NCBI GenBank assembly: GCA_002426755.1
Contig: DINI01000006.1
Coordinates: forward strand, 40,413 to 61,889
From: Flavobacteriaceae bacterium UBA5544
GTDB lineage: Bacteria; Bacteroidota; Bacteroidia; Flavobacteriales; Flavobacteriaceae
Direction of reading: 5' to 3'
Length of the DNA: 21,477 nucleotides
Every line of letters begins with the position of its first letter. Positions within the stretch are counted from its first letter, which is position 1. Positions 12,243 to 21,059 of this stretch are shown here, piece by piece. Both the position numbers and the translations under genes were made by a program. The notes under the pieces are model-generated. The model was not told where the DNA came from, did no database searches, and was given only the letters and a program-made list of their open reading frames with translations.

Positions 12243-15092
12243 ATGAATACAAACGCTTTCGCACTTCGTCATATTGGTCCTGATGAACACGACCAAAACC
12301 AAATGTTGAAAACCATTGGTATTGACTCCCTAGACCAGTTGATTTACGAAACCATACCGGATGACATTCGATTAAAAAACGGTTTGAATCTAGATGAGCC
12401 AATGACTGAATATGAATATTTGAACCATATTCATGAACTCTCAAAAAAGAACAAGGTGTTTAAATCGTACATTGGTTTGGGCTATCATCCGACCATTGTT
12501 CCTGCGGTGATTCAGCGAAATATTTTAGAAAATCCAGGTTGGTACACAGCTTACACGCCTTATCAGGCTGAAATTGCCCAAGGCCGTTTGGAAGCTCTTT
12601 TGAATTTCCAAACCATGGTTACCGACCTTACAGGAATGGAATTGGCAAACGCATCTTTGCTTGATGAAAGTACCGCTGCTGCTGAAGCAATGAGTTTGTT
12701 ATTTGCAGTTCGCGATCGTGACCAGAAAAAAAACAACGTCAATAAATTTTTTGTTTCGGAAGCTATTTTGCCACAGACATTATCTCTATTGCAAACGAGG
12801 GCAAATCCGATCGGCGTAGAATTAGTAGTTGGCGCAGAAGATTCTTTTGATTTTTCTTCTGAATTTTTTGGAGCCATCCTTCAATATCCGGGGAAAGACG
12901 GTTTGGTAAGTGATATTAAATCCTTCATCAAAAAAGCGAATGACCATCAAATTAAAGTAGCGGTAGCTGCAGATATTTTAAGTTTGGTAAAACTGGAAGC
13001 TCCAGGGAAATTCGGTGCTGATGTTGTAGTTGGAACGACACAACGATTTGGAATCCCGATGGGTTATGGTGGTCCACATGCGGCTTATTTCGCAACGAAG
13101 GAAGCTTACAAAAGAGATATCCCAGGCCGAATCATTGGTGTGACCAAAGACATGAACGGTAATCGCGCCTTGCGAATGGCGTTGCAAACAAGAGAGCAAC
13201 ATATCAAACGTGACAAAGCGACTTCAAACATTTGTACCGCTCAAGTGCTATTGGCTGTCATGGCTGGGATGTATGCAGTGTATCATGGACCAAAAGGCTT
13301 AAAATTTATTGCTGATAAAGTTCACCATACTGCTTCAAGTGTGGCGGAGGCATTGAGCCAATTGGGTTACAAACAGAAAAACCATTCTTTTTTTGATACT
13401 ATTAAAATTGAAGCCAATTCGGCAAATATTAAAAAGATTGCTGAACGTCACGAAGTGAATTTCCATTATCCGAATGCAGATACTGTTACAATTTCCATCA
13501 ATCAAACAACTTCTTTGGCTGATGCGAATGAAATCATTTCAATTTTTGCTGAAAACCGTGAAAAAGAAACTATCAAATTAACTTCTATTTCAGAAGCCAA
13601 TCATATTTCAGAATCCCTGCAACGCGAATCCGATTTCTTAACTTTGGATGTATTCAACAAACACCATTCAGAAACTGAATTGATGCGTTATATCAAAATG
13701 CTTGAGCGTAAGGATTTATCCTTAAATCATTCGATGATTTCTTTGGGTTCTTGTACCATGAAGTTGAATGCTGCTGCCGAAATGTTGCCGTTGAGTTGGG
13801 CAAATTGGGGAACGATGCATCCTTTCTGCCCTATTGAACAAGCAGAAGGCTACCAAATTGTATTGAAAAAATTGGAAGACCAATTGACCGAAATCACCGG
13901 TTTTGCTGCGACTTCTTTACAACCAAATTCTGGTGCCCAAGGTGAGTACGCTGGTTTAATGGTCATCAAAGCTTATCATGAATCGCGTGGCGATCACCAT
14001 CGAGATATTTGTTTGATTCCATCGTCCGCTCATGGCACCAATCCTGCGAGTGCTGTGATGGCTGGAATGAAAGTGGTTGTGACCAAATCCACGGATGAAG
14101 GGAATATCGATGTCGACGATTTGCGTGAAAAAGCGCTTTTGCATAAAGATAACTTATCGTGCTTGATGGTAACATATCCATCTACGCATGGTGTTTATGA
14201 ATCAGCCATTAGAGAAATTACAAAAATTGTTCACGACAATGGCGGACAAGTTTATATGGATGGTGCCAATATGAATGCCCAAGTTGGATTGACCAATCCT
14301 GGAAATATCGGAGCTGACGTTTGCCATCTTAACCTGCACAAGACATTTGCCATTCCTCATGGAGGTGGTGGACCAGGGGTTGGACCAATTTGCGTTGCCA
14401 AACAACTCGTTCCTTTTTTGCCTGGGAATCCTGTAATCAAAACGGGTGGTGACAAAGCCATTACGGCTATTTCTGCGGCTCCTTTTGGTTCTGCTTTAGC
14501 CTGTTTGATTTCCTATGGTTACATTACAATGTTAGGAGCGGAAGGCTTGACTCAAGCCACTAAAATAGCCATTTTGAATGCCAATTATATCAAACAACGC
14601 TTACAAGGTCAATTTGACACATTGTATTCTGGCGAACGCGGTCGTGCAGCTCACGAAATGATTGTGGATTGTAGACCATTTAAAGAAAACGGCATTGAAG
14701 TGACTGACATCGCAAAACGATTAATGGATTACGGATTCCATGCGCCAACTGTTTCTTTTCCAGTTGCTGGAACTCTGATGATAGAACCGACTGAAAGTGA
14801 AAGTAAAGAAGAAATGGATCGATTCTGTGACGCCATGCTATCTATAAGAAAAGAAATTGACAAGGCTTCAAAAGAAGAGACAGCGAACGTTCTAAAAAAT
14901 GCGCCCCATACATTGGCGATGCTTACATCAGACTCTTGGGATTTCCCATATACACGAGAACAGGCTGCATATCCATTGTCATATATTCAAGAAAACAAAT
15001 TTTGGCCTTCGGTAAGACGTGTGGATGATGCCTATGGAGACAGAAATTTAATCTGTACCTGCGCACCTATCGAAGAGTATATGGAAGCATAA
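12243..15092 (+). CDS. gcvP: Glycine dehydrogenase (decarboxylating), P-protein
   Basis: This PLP-dependent P-protein of the glycine cleavage system removes CO2 from glycine and passes the aminomethyl group to the lipoyl H-protein. It is a full-length single-chain form (949 residues) with the N-terminal FALRHIGPDEHDQNQML, the first half's GTTQRFGIPMGYGGPHAA, then the second, catalytic half: SLGSCTMKLNAAAEM, SGAQGEYAGLMVI, SSAHGTNPASA, and LNLHKTFAIPHGGGGPGVGP, in which Lys700 is the expected PLP Schiff-base residue. The C-terminus (SYIQENKFWPSVRRVDDAYGDRNL) is also typical. No gcvT, gcvH or lpd is in the window, so the system is split, as I recall for many Bacteroidota. It is followed by its own terminator. 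Confidence 0.98.
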   Translation: MNTNAFALRHIGPDEHDQNQMLKTIGIDSLDQLIYETIPDDIRLKNGLNLDEPMTEYEYLNHIHELSKKNKVFKSYIGLGYHPTIVPAVIQRNILENPGWYTAYTPYQAEIAQGRLEALLNFQTMVTDLTGMELANASLLDESTAAAEAMSLLFAVRDRDQKKNNVNKFFVSEAILPQTLSLLQTRANPIGVELVVGAEDSFDFSSEFFGAILQYPGKDGLVSDIKSFIKKANDHQIKVAVAADILSLVKLEAPGKFGADVVVGTTQRFGIPMGYGGPHAAYFATKEAYKRDIPGRIIGVTKDMNGNRALRMALQTREQHIKRDKATSNICTAQVLLAVMAGMYAVYHGPKGLKFIADKVHHTASSVAEALSQLGYKQKNHSFFDTIKIEANSANIKKIAERHEVNFHYPNADTVTISINQTTSLADANEIISIFAENREKETIKLTSISEANHISESLQRESDFLTLDVFNKHHSETELMRYIKMLERKDLSLNHSMISLGSCTMKLNAAAEMLPLSWANWGTMHPFCPIEQAEGYQIVLKKLEDQLTEITGFAATSLQPNSGAQGEYAGLMVIKAYHESRGDHHRDICLIPSSAHGTNPASAVMAGMKVVVTKSTDEGNIDVDDLREKALLHKDNLSCLMVTYPSTHGVYESAIREITKIVHDNGGQVYMDGANMNAQVGLTNPGNIGADVCHLNLHKTFAIPHGGGGPGVGPICVAKQLVPFLPGNPVIKTGGDKAITAISAAPFGSALACLISYGYITMLGAEGLTQATKIAILNANYIKQRLQGQFDTLYSGERGRAAHEMIVDCRPFKENGIEVTDIAKRLMDYGFHAPTVSFPVAGTLMIEPTESESKEEMDRFCDAMLSIRKEIDKASKEETANVLKNAPHTLAMLTSDSWDFPYTREQAAYPLSYIQENKFWPSVRRVDDAYGDRNLICTCAPIEEYMEA

Positions 15093-15111
15093 AAGGGTTC
15101 ATTCTTAATAC

Positions 15112-15150
15112 AAAAGCTCTCTTTCAAACTATATGGAAGGAGAGCTTTTT
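15112..15150 (+). terminator. Intrinsic terminator after gcvP
   Basis: AAAAGCTCTC (15112-15121) pairs exactly with GAGAGCTTTT (15140-15149), and the stem extends inward with wobble pairs (TTTC/GGAAG). The T-run at 15145-15150 follows. It lies 20 bases past the gcvP stop. Confidence 0.8.
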
Positions 15151-15280
15151 AATTACATATATTTACCTTTATTGCGCTTTTGATAATAATTCGATAATAT
15201 TATTCAAAAAATCCATAAAATAGAGGCATCCAATACGAATATTAATTACATTAGTCGATTGAACTACAATTACTAGTAAA

Positions 15281-16339
15281 ATGTCCATTAAAATCACGGG
15301 AACAGGTAGCTACATTCCGAGCAGCATAGAAAAAAACGAAAATTTCCATAAACACCATTTTTTAAACACAGATGGTAGTAGTTTAACGCATCCCAATGAG
15401 GTGATTATAGAAAAGTTCAAAGCCATTACCGGCATTGATGAGCGCAGGTATGCATTTGATCATTTAACATCTTCAGATTTAGCTTTTTTTGCCGCAGAAA
15501 AAGCCATCGTCGATGCCAATATTGACCCCGAAACATTAGATTACATCATTCTTGCCCATAACTTTGGAGATGTTAAGCATAATACCATTCAAAGTGATAT
15601 TTTGCCATGTTTAGCTTCACGTGTCAAACATAGTTTACGAATTAAAAACCCTAAATGTGTTGCTTACGACATCCTTTTTGGATGTCCTGGCTGGATTGAA
15701 GGTGTCATACAAGCCAATGCTTTTATCAAAGCAGGAATCGCTAAAAAATGCTTGGTGATAGGTACAGAGACTTTGTCTAGAGTTGTGGATAAGCACGATA
15801 GAGATTCCATGATTTACAGTGATGGTGCAGGCGCAACAATCATTGAAGCAACGAATGATGAAGGTGGTATTTTGGCTCATGAAACTGCAAGTTTTACGTA
15901 TGATGAAGCTTATTATTTATTCTTCGGAAATTCAAACAACAAAGACTTATGTCCAGACACTCGTTACATAAAGATGGATGGTCGTAAGATTTACGAATTT
16001 GCTTTAACGAATGTACCTTTAGCAATGAAAGCCTGTTTGGAAAAAACAGATATCGATATAAAAGAAGTCAAAAAAATCTTTATCCATCAGGCCAATGAGA
16101 AAATGGACGAAGCCATTTTGAAACGGTTTTATAAACTTTATAATACAGAAATTCCTGAAGGCATCATGCCCATGAGTATTCAGGAGTTGGGAAACAGTTC
16201 GGTGGCGACCATTCCAACCTTATTTGATATGGTTAGAAACAATGAAATCAAAAACCAGCATCTCAATAAAGGTGACATTATCATGTTTGCAAGTGTTGGC
16301 GCAGGAATGCACATTAATGCAATCGTCTATAAATATTAA
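15281..16339 (+). CDS. 3-oxoacyl-ACP synthase III family protein (KAS III/FabH-like)
   Basis: A thiolase-fold condensing enzyme of 352 residues. The catalytic triad is readable: Cys135 in ILFGCPGWIEG, His269 in IFIHQANEKMD, and Asn305 in ELGNSSVATIPTL. SDGAGATIIEA (180-190) and the C-terminal GDIIMFASVGAGMHINAIVY also fit the family. The extended N-terminal part (NENFHKHHFLNTDGSSLTHPNEVI, ending in TGIDERRYA) and low similarity in the acyl-entry region suggest it is a secondary-metabolism or lipid variant, not the housekeeping FabH, which normally sits beside fabF/plsX genes. The methyltransferase-like gene begins 2 bases after its stop, so the two are coupled and the product probably belongs to a shared lipid or glycolipid. 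The substrate is unknown. Confidence 0.88.
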   Translation: MSIKITGTGSYIPSSIEKNENFHKHHFLNTDGSSLTHPNEVIIEKFKAITGIDERRYAFDHLTSSDLAFFAAEKAIVDANIDPETLDYIILAHNFGDVKHNTIQSDILPCLASRVKHSLRIKNPKCVAYDILFGCPGWIEGVIQANAFIKAGIAKKCLVIGTETLSRVVDKHDRDSMIYSDGAGATIIEATNDEGGILAHETASFTYDEAYYLFFGNSNNKDLCPDTRYIKMDGRKIYEFALTNVPLAMKACLEKTDIDIKEVKKIFIHQANEKMDEAILKRFYKLYNTEIPEGIMPMSIQELGNSSVATIPTLFDMVRNNEIKNQHLNKGDIIMFASVGAGMHINAIVYKY

Positions 16340-16341
16340 AA

Positions 16342-16863
16342 ATGTACGAACATACATTTCCCAATAAACGCTACAAAAAAACCATTGAATTTTTAAAACA
16401 GCACGTTCCTAGCAGGACTTCGATTTTGGATTTGGGTGTTATAAATCCGTTTACGGAGTTTATGCAAAAAGAAGGCTACCAAGTGGACAACACCACAGGC
16501 GAAGACTTGGATATTGATACATCGGCCATTGAAAATTCAGATGCGACAGTAGTAACTGCTTTCGAAATCTTTGAACATTTGTTATCTCCATTAACGGTTT
16601 TAAAAGCCATAAAAACAGATAAATTAGTGGCAAGTGTGCCCTTGCGTTTATGGTTTTCTGAAGCTTACAAAAGCAAAACTGATATGTGGGATAGGCATTA
16701 TCACGAGTTTGAAGATTGGCAGTTTGACTGGTTACTCGAAAAAGCAGGCTGGAAAATCATCGCAAGAGACAAGTGGACCAATCCTACGAAAAAATTAGGC
16801 ATTAGACCTTTGTTGCGACTTTTTACTCCAAGATATTATATAGTTTATGCGGAAAGAGCTTAA
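16342..16863 (+). CDS. Methyltransferase-fold protein with degenerate SAM motif
   Basis: A 173-residue protein of methyltransferase-11/23-like fold. The strand and loop ILDLGVINPFTEFM (28-41) sits where D-x-G-x-G-x-G is expected, but the Gly pattern is lost. The later TVVTAFEIFEHLLSPLTVLKAI (54-75) keeps the typical A-x-E-x-x-E-H segment. The end reads HYHEFEDWQFDWLLEKAGWKI and GIRPLLRLFTPRYYIVY. Binding of SAM is therefore doubtful unless done in an unusual way. It begins 2 bases after the KAS III-like gene and precedes the glycosyltransferase by 24 bases. It may act on the same lipid or glycan, or be a structural partner. The fold is fairly sure from the pattern; activity is not. Confidence 0.72.
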   Translation: MYEHTFPNKRYKKTIEFLKQHVPSRTSILDLGVINPFTEFMQKEGYQVDNTTGEDLDIDTSAIENSDATVVTAFEIFEHLLSPLTVLKAIKTDKLVASVPLRLWFSEAYKSKTDMWDRHYHEFEDWQFDWLLEKAGWKIIARDKWTNPTKKLGIRPLLRLFTPRYYIVYAERA

Positions 16864-16887
16864 CTTTGAATTCCAAAAGCTTCTGTC

Positions 16888-17736
16888 TTGAACTTTCACA
16901 TTATCATTCCAGCACATAACGAAGAAGACTCCATTGGATTGACTTTGGAATCTTTAGTGAAGCAAACTTTATTGCCAAAAAAAGTTGTGGTTGTCAATGA
17001 TCATTCGTCCGATGCTACTCAAAAAATCGTTGAAGGTTTTACTGCAAAATATTCTTGGATTTCTTTGGCGAATAATTCATCTTCTGATGAGCATTTGCCA
17101 GGCTCAAAAATCATCAATGCATTTTACAAAGGCTATGAATTATTGGATGAACAGTATGACGTCATATGCAAGTTTGATGCAGATTTGATTTTCCCAGAAA
17201 ATTATTTAGAAACATTAGCGAAGCATTTTCAGACAAATCCAAAAGTAGGGATGGCGAGCGGCTTTTGTTATATTGAAAAGGATGGTCAATGGATTTTGGA
17301 AAATCTAACTCGCAAAGACCACATTCGCGGTGCGTTAAAGGCCTATCGTAAAAAATGTTTTCTTCAAATAGGAAAACTAAAACCTTCAATGGGTTGGGAT
17401 ACTGTGGATGAATTGCTTGCTAAATTTTATGGTTGGGAACTATTGACAGATGAATCACTGCAAGTGAAGCATTTAAAACCTACAGGAATAAGTTACAACA
17501 AAGCTTCCAAATATCTGCAAGGCGAAGCCATGTATAAAATGAGATATGGTTTTGTGATTACCTTTATTTCAGCCTTTAAACTAGCTTATAAAAAGAATAA
17601 TTTTTCTTTATTCAAGGATTATATAAACGGCTTTTTCAAAGCCAAAAAAGAAAGAAAAGATTTTTTAGTGACTGAAGAACAAGGTAAATTTATCAGGCAA
17701 CTTCGTTGGAAAGGTATGTTGAATAAATTTAATTAA
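16888..17736 (+). CDS. Family 2 glycosyltransferase
   Basis: This GT-A fold enzyme of 282 residues moves a sugar from an NDP-sugar to an acceptor. HIIIPAHNEEDSIGLTLESL (4-23) and VVVNDHSSD (34-42) form the nucleotide site. KFDADLIFPENYL (95-107) has the metal-binding DxD as Asp97-Ala-Asp99, and MGWDTVDELLA (168-178) carries the acceptor/base region. No transmembrane helix is obvious, but a basic amphipathic C-terminus may sit on the membrane. The start is TTG at 16888, since two in-frame stops (16861 and 16867) lie just upstream and no ATG or GTG intervenes. It is the third member of the KAS III/MT/GT trio, and its last 8 bases overlap the convergent nuclease gene. Confidence 0.92.
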   Translation: MNFHIIIPAHNEEDSIGLTLESLVKQTLLPKKVVVVNDHSSDATQKIVEGFTAKYSWISLANNSSSDEHLPGSKIINAFYKGYELLDEQYDVICKFDADLIFPENYLETLAKHFQTNPKVGMASGFCYIEKDGQWILENLTRKDHIRGALKAYRKKCFLQIGKLKPSMGWDTVDELLAKFYGWELLTDESLQVKHLKPTGISYNKASKYLQGEAMYKMRYGFVITFISAFKLAYKKNNFSLFKDYINGFFKAKKERKDFLVTEEQGKFIRQLRWKGMLNKFN

Positions 17737-18538
17737 AACTCCAATCTTTGTAATCGCTTTGGGCTTCTAAAGTAGTTTCAATAGCATCATCCATTTCTGG
17801 GAAAAAATCAATTCCTGTCAACGTTTCAATAGAATCGACAGAGACTACAAAATTGTATAAAGGTTCATTGGAATCTTTGTTTGGCATTAAAAAAGCAATC
17901 ATTTTTACCTTTCCTTGGTTGGCATCCATAATGATTTTGTAGAATTGATTTGGTACCGACACTCTTTCATCTCCAATGGTTTTCATTTTACCTTTTAAGA
18001 CACCACCTGTTACCACAAAAACACCATCATACTTACTTGCCCAATAGCGTGTTTTCTGTTCCAAAGTGTTCCAAATACCAGAATTAAAATCATGGTCTTG
18101 AGGACTTATGTTACTTGTTAAAAACGTTTCATCATGAGCTGTTTTGCTGTACTTTCTGTCACCAGCAGGACATAAGTGACCTCTGTCGTAATCAGAATTT
18201 TTATAATTTCGCCAATCTGCCGCACCAGTTTCTACTGCTTTATCAACTTCAAAATAAGGGCGCTTAAAATTGGAATTGGACAGTTGTGATTTCTTTAATT
18301 CATAAGCCACCCATTCTGCTTGTTCATGAGGTTCGCTATAAGATAAAGAATACCCTTCATGATGAATGATTTGCCCTGTTGTACTTGTTGGTAAATAGAA
18401 TTCTTTGGTGTTGGGTTTTGCTTCTTTGCCACCTTCGACGATAGCAGAAACTTCTTTTTCCTTTAAGAAATGCTCATAGCCGTACACTCCCAAAACAATC
18501 AGGATGGCGATAAGTCCGTAAAGTGTTTTTTTGTTCAA
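17729..18538 (-). CDS. Membrane-anchored DNA/RNA non-specific endonuclease (NucA/EndoG type)
   Basis: A sugar-non-specific nuclease of the beta-beta-alpha metal family, 269 residues. An N-terminal hydrophobic helix (LYGLIAILIVLGVYGY, about 6-21) would anchor it or act as a signal, with the catalytic part outside the cytoplasm. The active site is YDRGHLCPAGDRK (117-129) with His121 as base, then Asn152 (DFNSG) and Glu160 (NTLEQ) as metal ligand and transition-state residue; the Asn-to-Glu spacing of 8 equals that in Serratia nuclease. The start is TTG at 18538, fixed by a TGA three codons upstream and no ATG. It lies directly behind the alkaline phosphatase gene (2-base gap), forming a pair suited to releasing phosphate from extracellular DNA or RNA. 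Confidence 0.93.
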   Translation of the reverse strand: MNKKTLYGLIAILIVLGVYGYEHFLKEKEVSAIVEGGKEAKPNTKEFYLPTSTTGQIIHHEGYSLSYSEPHEQAEWVAYELKKSQLSNSNFKRPYFEVDKAVETGAADWRNYKNSDYDRGHLCPAGDRKYSKTAHDETFLTSNISPQDHDFNSGIWNTLEQKTRYWASKYDGVFVVTGGVLKGKMKTIGDERVSVPNQFYKIIMDANQGKVKMIAFLMPNKDSNEPLYNFVVSVDSIETLTGIDFFPEMDDAIETTLEAQSDYKDWSFN

Positions 18539-18540
18539 GT

Positions 18541-20208
18541 CTATTCAAATACAAATTCAAGCGGTTGCCCGGTGGCTCCATTTGGAAAACTTATGCCCAA
18601 TAATGATGAAATAGTTGGCGCAATATCTGTGATTTCCGTTTTCTGATACGTTTGCCCATGTTTGATGCCTTTTCCAAAGAATAGTAATGGAACATGCGTA
18701 TCATAATTTAGAGAAGATCCATGTGTGGAACCAGTTTTGGAATATGAAATAATGGAGGGGTTGTAAACGAATATAATATCTCCCGAACGTTTTTGGTTAT
18801 AGCCATTCTGAATTAATTCTTCAATCCCTTTTGTGAATGATGCTCTTATCATACTTTGAGCAGTGTAAGCTTTGTCAACACCTTCGTAATTGATAATTTC
18901 ATTGACAATAGCTTCTTCGACATCATTTATATTCAAATTCAATTGTTTAAGGATGCCCTTATTTAAAAATATTTGATTGTTACTAATGTTTTCAATCAAT
19001 TCTGAATTATTATATTTTGCTTTCAAAAAATCAGAAACTTGCTTTTTAAATCCAGCACCATCAAAATAACCAGCAGGAATTTTTAAACTTTGCAAGTAGG
19101 CCGGAACCTCAACTGCGGCATGGTCTGCTGTTAAAAAAACTACATAATTACCTTTGCCTACTTTTTCGTCCAATCCGTTGAACAATCGTTCCAAATCCTT
19201 ATCCAATCTTAAATAGGTATCCTCAATTTCTTTGGAATTGACACCAAAATTATGACCCACATAATCCGTGCTAGAGAAACTCACCGTAAAAACGTCGGTA
19301 ATATCATCTTTTCCAAGTTGTTCGCCATCGATGGCAGCCAAGGCAAAGTCCGCCGTCAAACTATTGCCATAAGGTGTAGCTTTCAACATTTCATAGCCAC
19401 GATTTTGATTCATTAAGGTCTTCAGATCATAGGGAAATGTTGCCTTATCTTTTCCAGTAAATCCTCCTTCAAAGGTATTTTCATCAGATCCGCTTTCAGT
19501 GTAAGTGGAAATATCATATAGAGTATTCCACTCTTTCATATAAGAACTGATAGTGTTAGATTCATTAAATGTTTTTACCCAAGATGGTAATTCTGTCATA
19601 TAAAAAGTACTAGTTATCCATGCGCCACCCTTCATATCACCAGTAAACCAATAGGCAGCATTTGCGGTATGTCCTGCCGGTAAAATGGCACCTCTATCTT
19701 TTAAGGAGATCCCTATGGTTTTTCCTTTTAATTGAGTAAACAATCTGTTTTCATCTGAAAAGGTGGTCGTCAACATTCTGTGTGGTGACATTTGCCCCAC
19801 ATACCCTTCGGCTCCTAATCCTTCTACAGAATCATCAGAGGCGCAATAAACACTTTTCTTTGCATATTTGTCATACCAATCGTTACCTATAATACCATGA
19901 TATTTGGGAGTTGTACCTGTATATATAGAGGTATGACCTGGAGCAGTATAAGTTGGTACATAATTAAAATGGTTATTCTTGCAATTGAATCCTTCATTCA
20001 TCATACGTTTAAAACCTCCATCACCATATTTATCATAAAATCGGGTCAAATAATCGTAACGCATTTGGTCAACAACAATTCCAACAACCAGTTTTGGATT
20101 TTCAGTTTTGACTTCGACATTTTGATTTGATGATGTAACAACTGTTTGTGGAGATTGGCAAGAAATTGCAAAAAAAGATAGAATAACGATTGAAAAAAAA
20201 TGTTTCAT
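18541..20208 (-). CDS. pafA: PafA-type alkaline phosphatase, periplasmic lipoprotein
   Basis: This metal-dependent phosphate monoesterase releases phosphate from organic phosphates. It is in the PafA branch of the alkaline phosphatase superfamily. From the start at 20208 (MKHFFSIVILSFFAISCQSP) there is a lipoprotein signal with Cys17 in AISC. Active-site residues are all in place: Asp47 (VVDQM), the nucleophile Thr88 (TYTAPGH), Lys170 and Arg172 (SLKDRGA), Asp315 and His319 (SSTDYVGH), Asp362-His363 (TADHAAVE) and His496 (GSTHGSS). Their spacing matches Elizabethkingia PafA as I recall it. An upstream in-frame ATG (20235) lies inside a -7 box, so the shorter start is favoured; from it the protein has 555 residues. 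Lys/Arg in place of Asn argues for a monoesterase, not a phosphodiesterase. Confidence 0.94.
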   Translation of the reverse strand: MKHFFSIVILSFFAISCQSPQTVVTSSNQNVEVKTENPKLVVGIVVDQMRYDYLTRFYDKYGDGGFKRMMNEGFNCKNNHFNYVPTYTAPGHTSIYTGTTPKYHGIIGNDWYDKYAKKSVYCASDDSVEGLGAEGYVGQMSPHRMLTTTFSDENRLFTQLKGKTIGISLKDRGAILPAGHTANAAYWFTGDMKGGAWITSTFYMTELPSWVKTFNESNTISSYMKEWNTLYDISTYTESGSDENTFEGGFTGKDKATFPYDLKTLMNQNRGYEMLKATPYGNSLTADFALAAIDGEQLGKDDITDVFTVSFSSTDYVGHNFGVNSKEIEDTYLRLDKDLERLFNGLDEKVGKGNYVVFLTADHAAVEVPAYLQSLKIPAGYFDGAGFKKQVSDFLKAKYNNSELIENISNNQIFLNKGILKQLNLNINDVEEAIVNEIINYEGVDKAYTAQSMIRASFTKGIEELIQNGYNQKRSGDIIFVYNPSIISYSKTGSTHGSSLNYDTHVPLLFFGKGIKHGQTYQKTEITDIAPTISSLLGISFPNGATGQPLEFVFE

Positions 20209-20232
20209 TTCCAGTTTTAATTTTATAGATTT

Positions 20233-20240
20233 CAAAAATA
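20233..20240 (-). promoter_or_regulatory. -7 promoter box for the PafA/nuclease pair
   Basis: TATTTTTG on the minus strand (TAnnTTTG) ends 24 bases before the ATG at 20208. A TTG-like -33 is not clear. No pho-like direct repeat was seen. Its place over the alternative upstream ATG supports the shorter start. Confidence 0.5.
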
Positions 20241-20321
20241 CGGCTTTTCAAACAATCATAATTTTAAATAAAGGTTAATAACGTTGAAGATTTTTATAAT
20301 TTAGCAGTCACAAATTTTACT

Positions 20322-21059
20322 ATGTCATATCTACATAATATTGGCTCCTATTTTATAATGATCAAGGAAATCTTTCGCAAACCGACCAAATGGTCTGTAA
20401 TGCGTCACTTGATTTTTAAGGATATTGACGATTTAATCATTGGATCTTTGGGAATAGTATCCTTCATTTCGTTTTTCGTTGGTGGTGTTGTAACGATTCA
20501 AACAGCGCTGAACATTAACAGTCCATTAATTCCTAAATACTTGGTGGGTTTTGCGACACGGCAATCAGTTGTTTTGGAATTTGCACCTACTTTTATCTCC
20601 ATCATTATGGCAGGTAAGGTGGGTTCCTTTATAACATCGAGTATTGGTACCATGCGAGTTACGGAACAGATCGATGCTTTAGAAGTTATGGGAATCAATG
20701 CCGTCAATTATTTGGTGTTTCCAAAATTCATAGCGCTGATGCTGTATCCTTTTGTAATTTCCATTGCAATGTTTTTAGGGATTATTGGAGGTATGGCGGC
20801 ATGTGTGTATGGTGGATTTAGTTCTCTGGATGATTATATCACAGGTGTTCAAATGGACTTTATTCCCTTCCACATGGCTTACGCCTTTATAAAAACACTT
20901 GTATTTGCATTCCTTTTGGCTACGATACCTTCATATTATGGGTTTTATATGAAAGGTGGCGCACTTGAAGTTGGAAAGGCCAGTACAACCTCGTTTGTTT
21001 GGACCAGTGTGGCCATCATTCTTTTAAATTATATCTTAACTCAATTACTGCTTGCGTAA
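20322..21059 (+). CDS. mlaE: MlaE-type ABC transporter permease
   Basis: A 245-residue inner-membrane permease for phospholipid or other lipid transport between the membranes (Mla/Ttg2 family). Several hydrophobic segments are seen: IIGSLGIVSFISFFVGGVVTIQ (about 40-60), FAPTFISIIMAGKVGSFI (87-105), FPKFIALMLYPFVISIAMFLG and the C-terminal FVWTSVAIILLNYILTQLLL. The conserved cytoplasmic EQIDALEVMGINAVNYLVFPK (115-136) is the MlaE signature for contact with the ATPase. TAATG links it to mlaF (stop and start share the A at 21059). The mlaD-like substrate-binding subunit would be expected downstream, outside the window. It is divergent from PafA with 113 bases between start codons, with no good -7 box seen for this gene. 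Confidence 0.93.
   Translation: MSYLHNIGSYFIMIKEIFRKPTKWSVMRHLIFKDIDDLIIGSLGIVSFISFFVGGVVTIQTALNINSPLIPKYLVGFATRQSVVLEFAPTFISIIMAGKVGSFITSSIGTMRVTEQIDALEVMGINAVNYLVFPKFIALMLYPFVISIAMFLGIIGGMAACVYGGFSSLDDYITGVQMDFIPFHMAYAFIKTLVFAFLLATIPSYYGFYMKGGALEVGKASTTSFVWTSVAIILLNYILTQLLLA

Noticed and set aside
12563..14405. Open frames opposite gcvP
   Set aside because: They run antisense to an intact 949-residue enzyme and resemble no protein.
15151..15280. Possible promoter and near-palindrome (TTGATAATA ... TATTATTCAA) before the KAS III-like gene
   Set aside because: The arms need a one-base gap and the region is nearly all A/T, so the match could be by chance; no TAnnTTTG was found.
20209..20235. 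Longer start of PafA (ATG at 20235)
   Set aside because: That ATG falls in an exact TAnnTTTG box, and the shorter start gives a proper lipoprotein signal.
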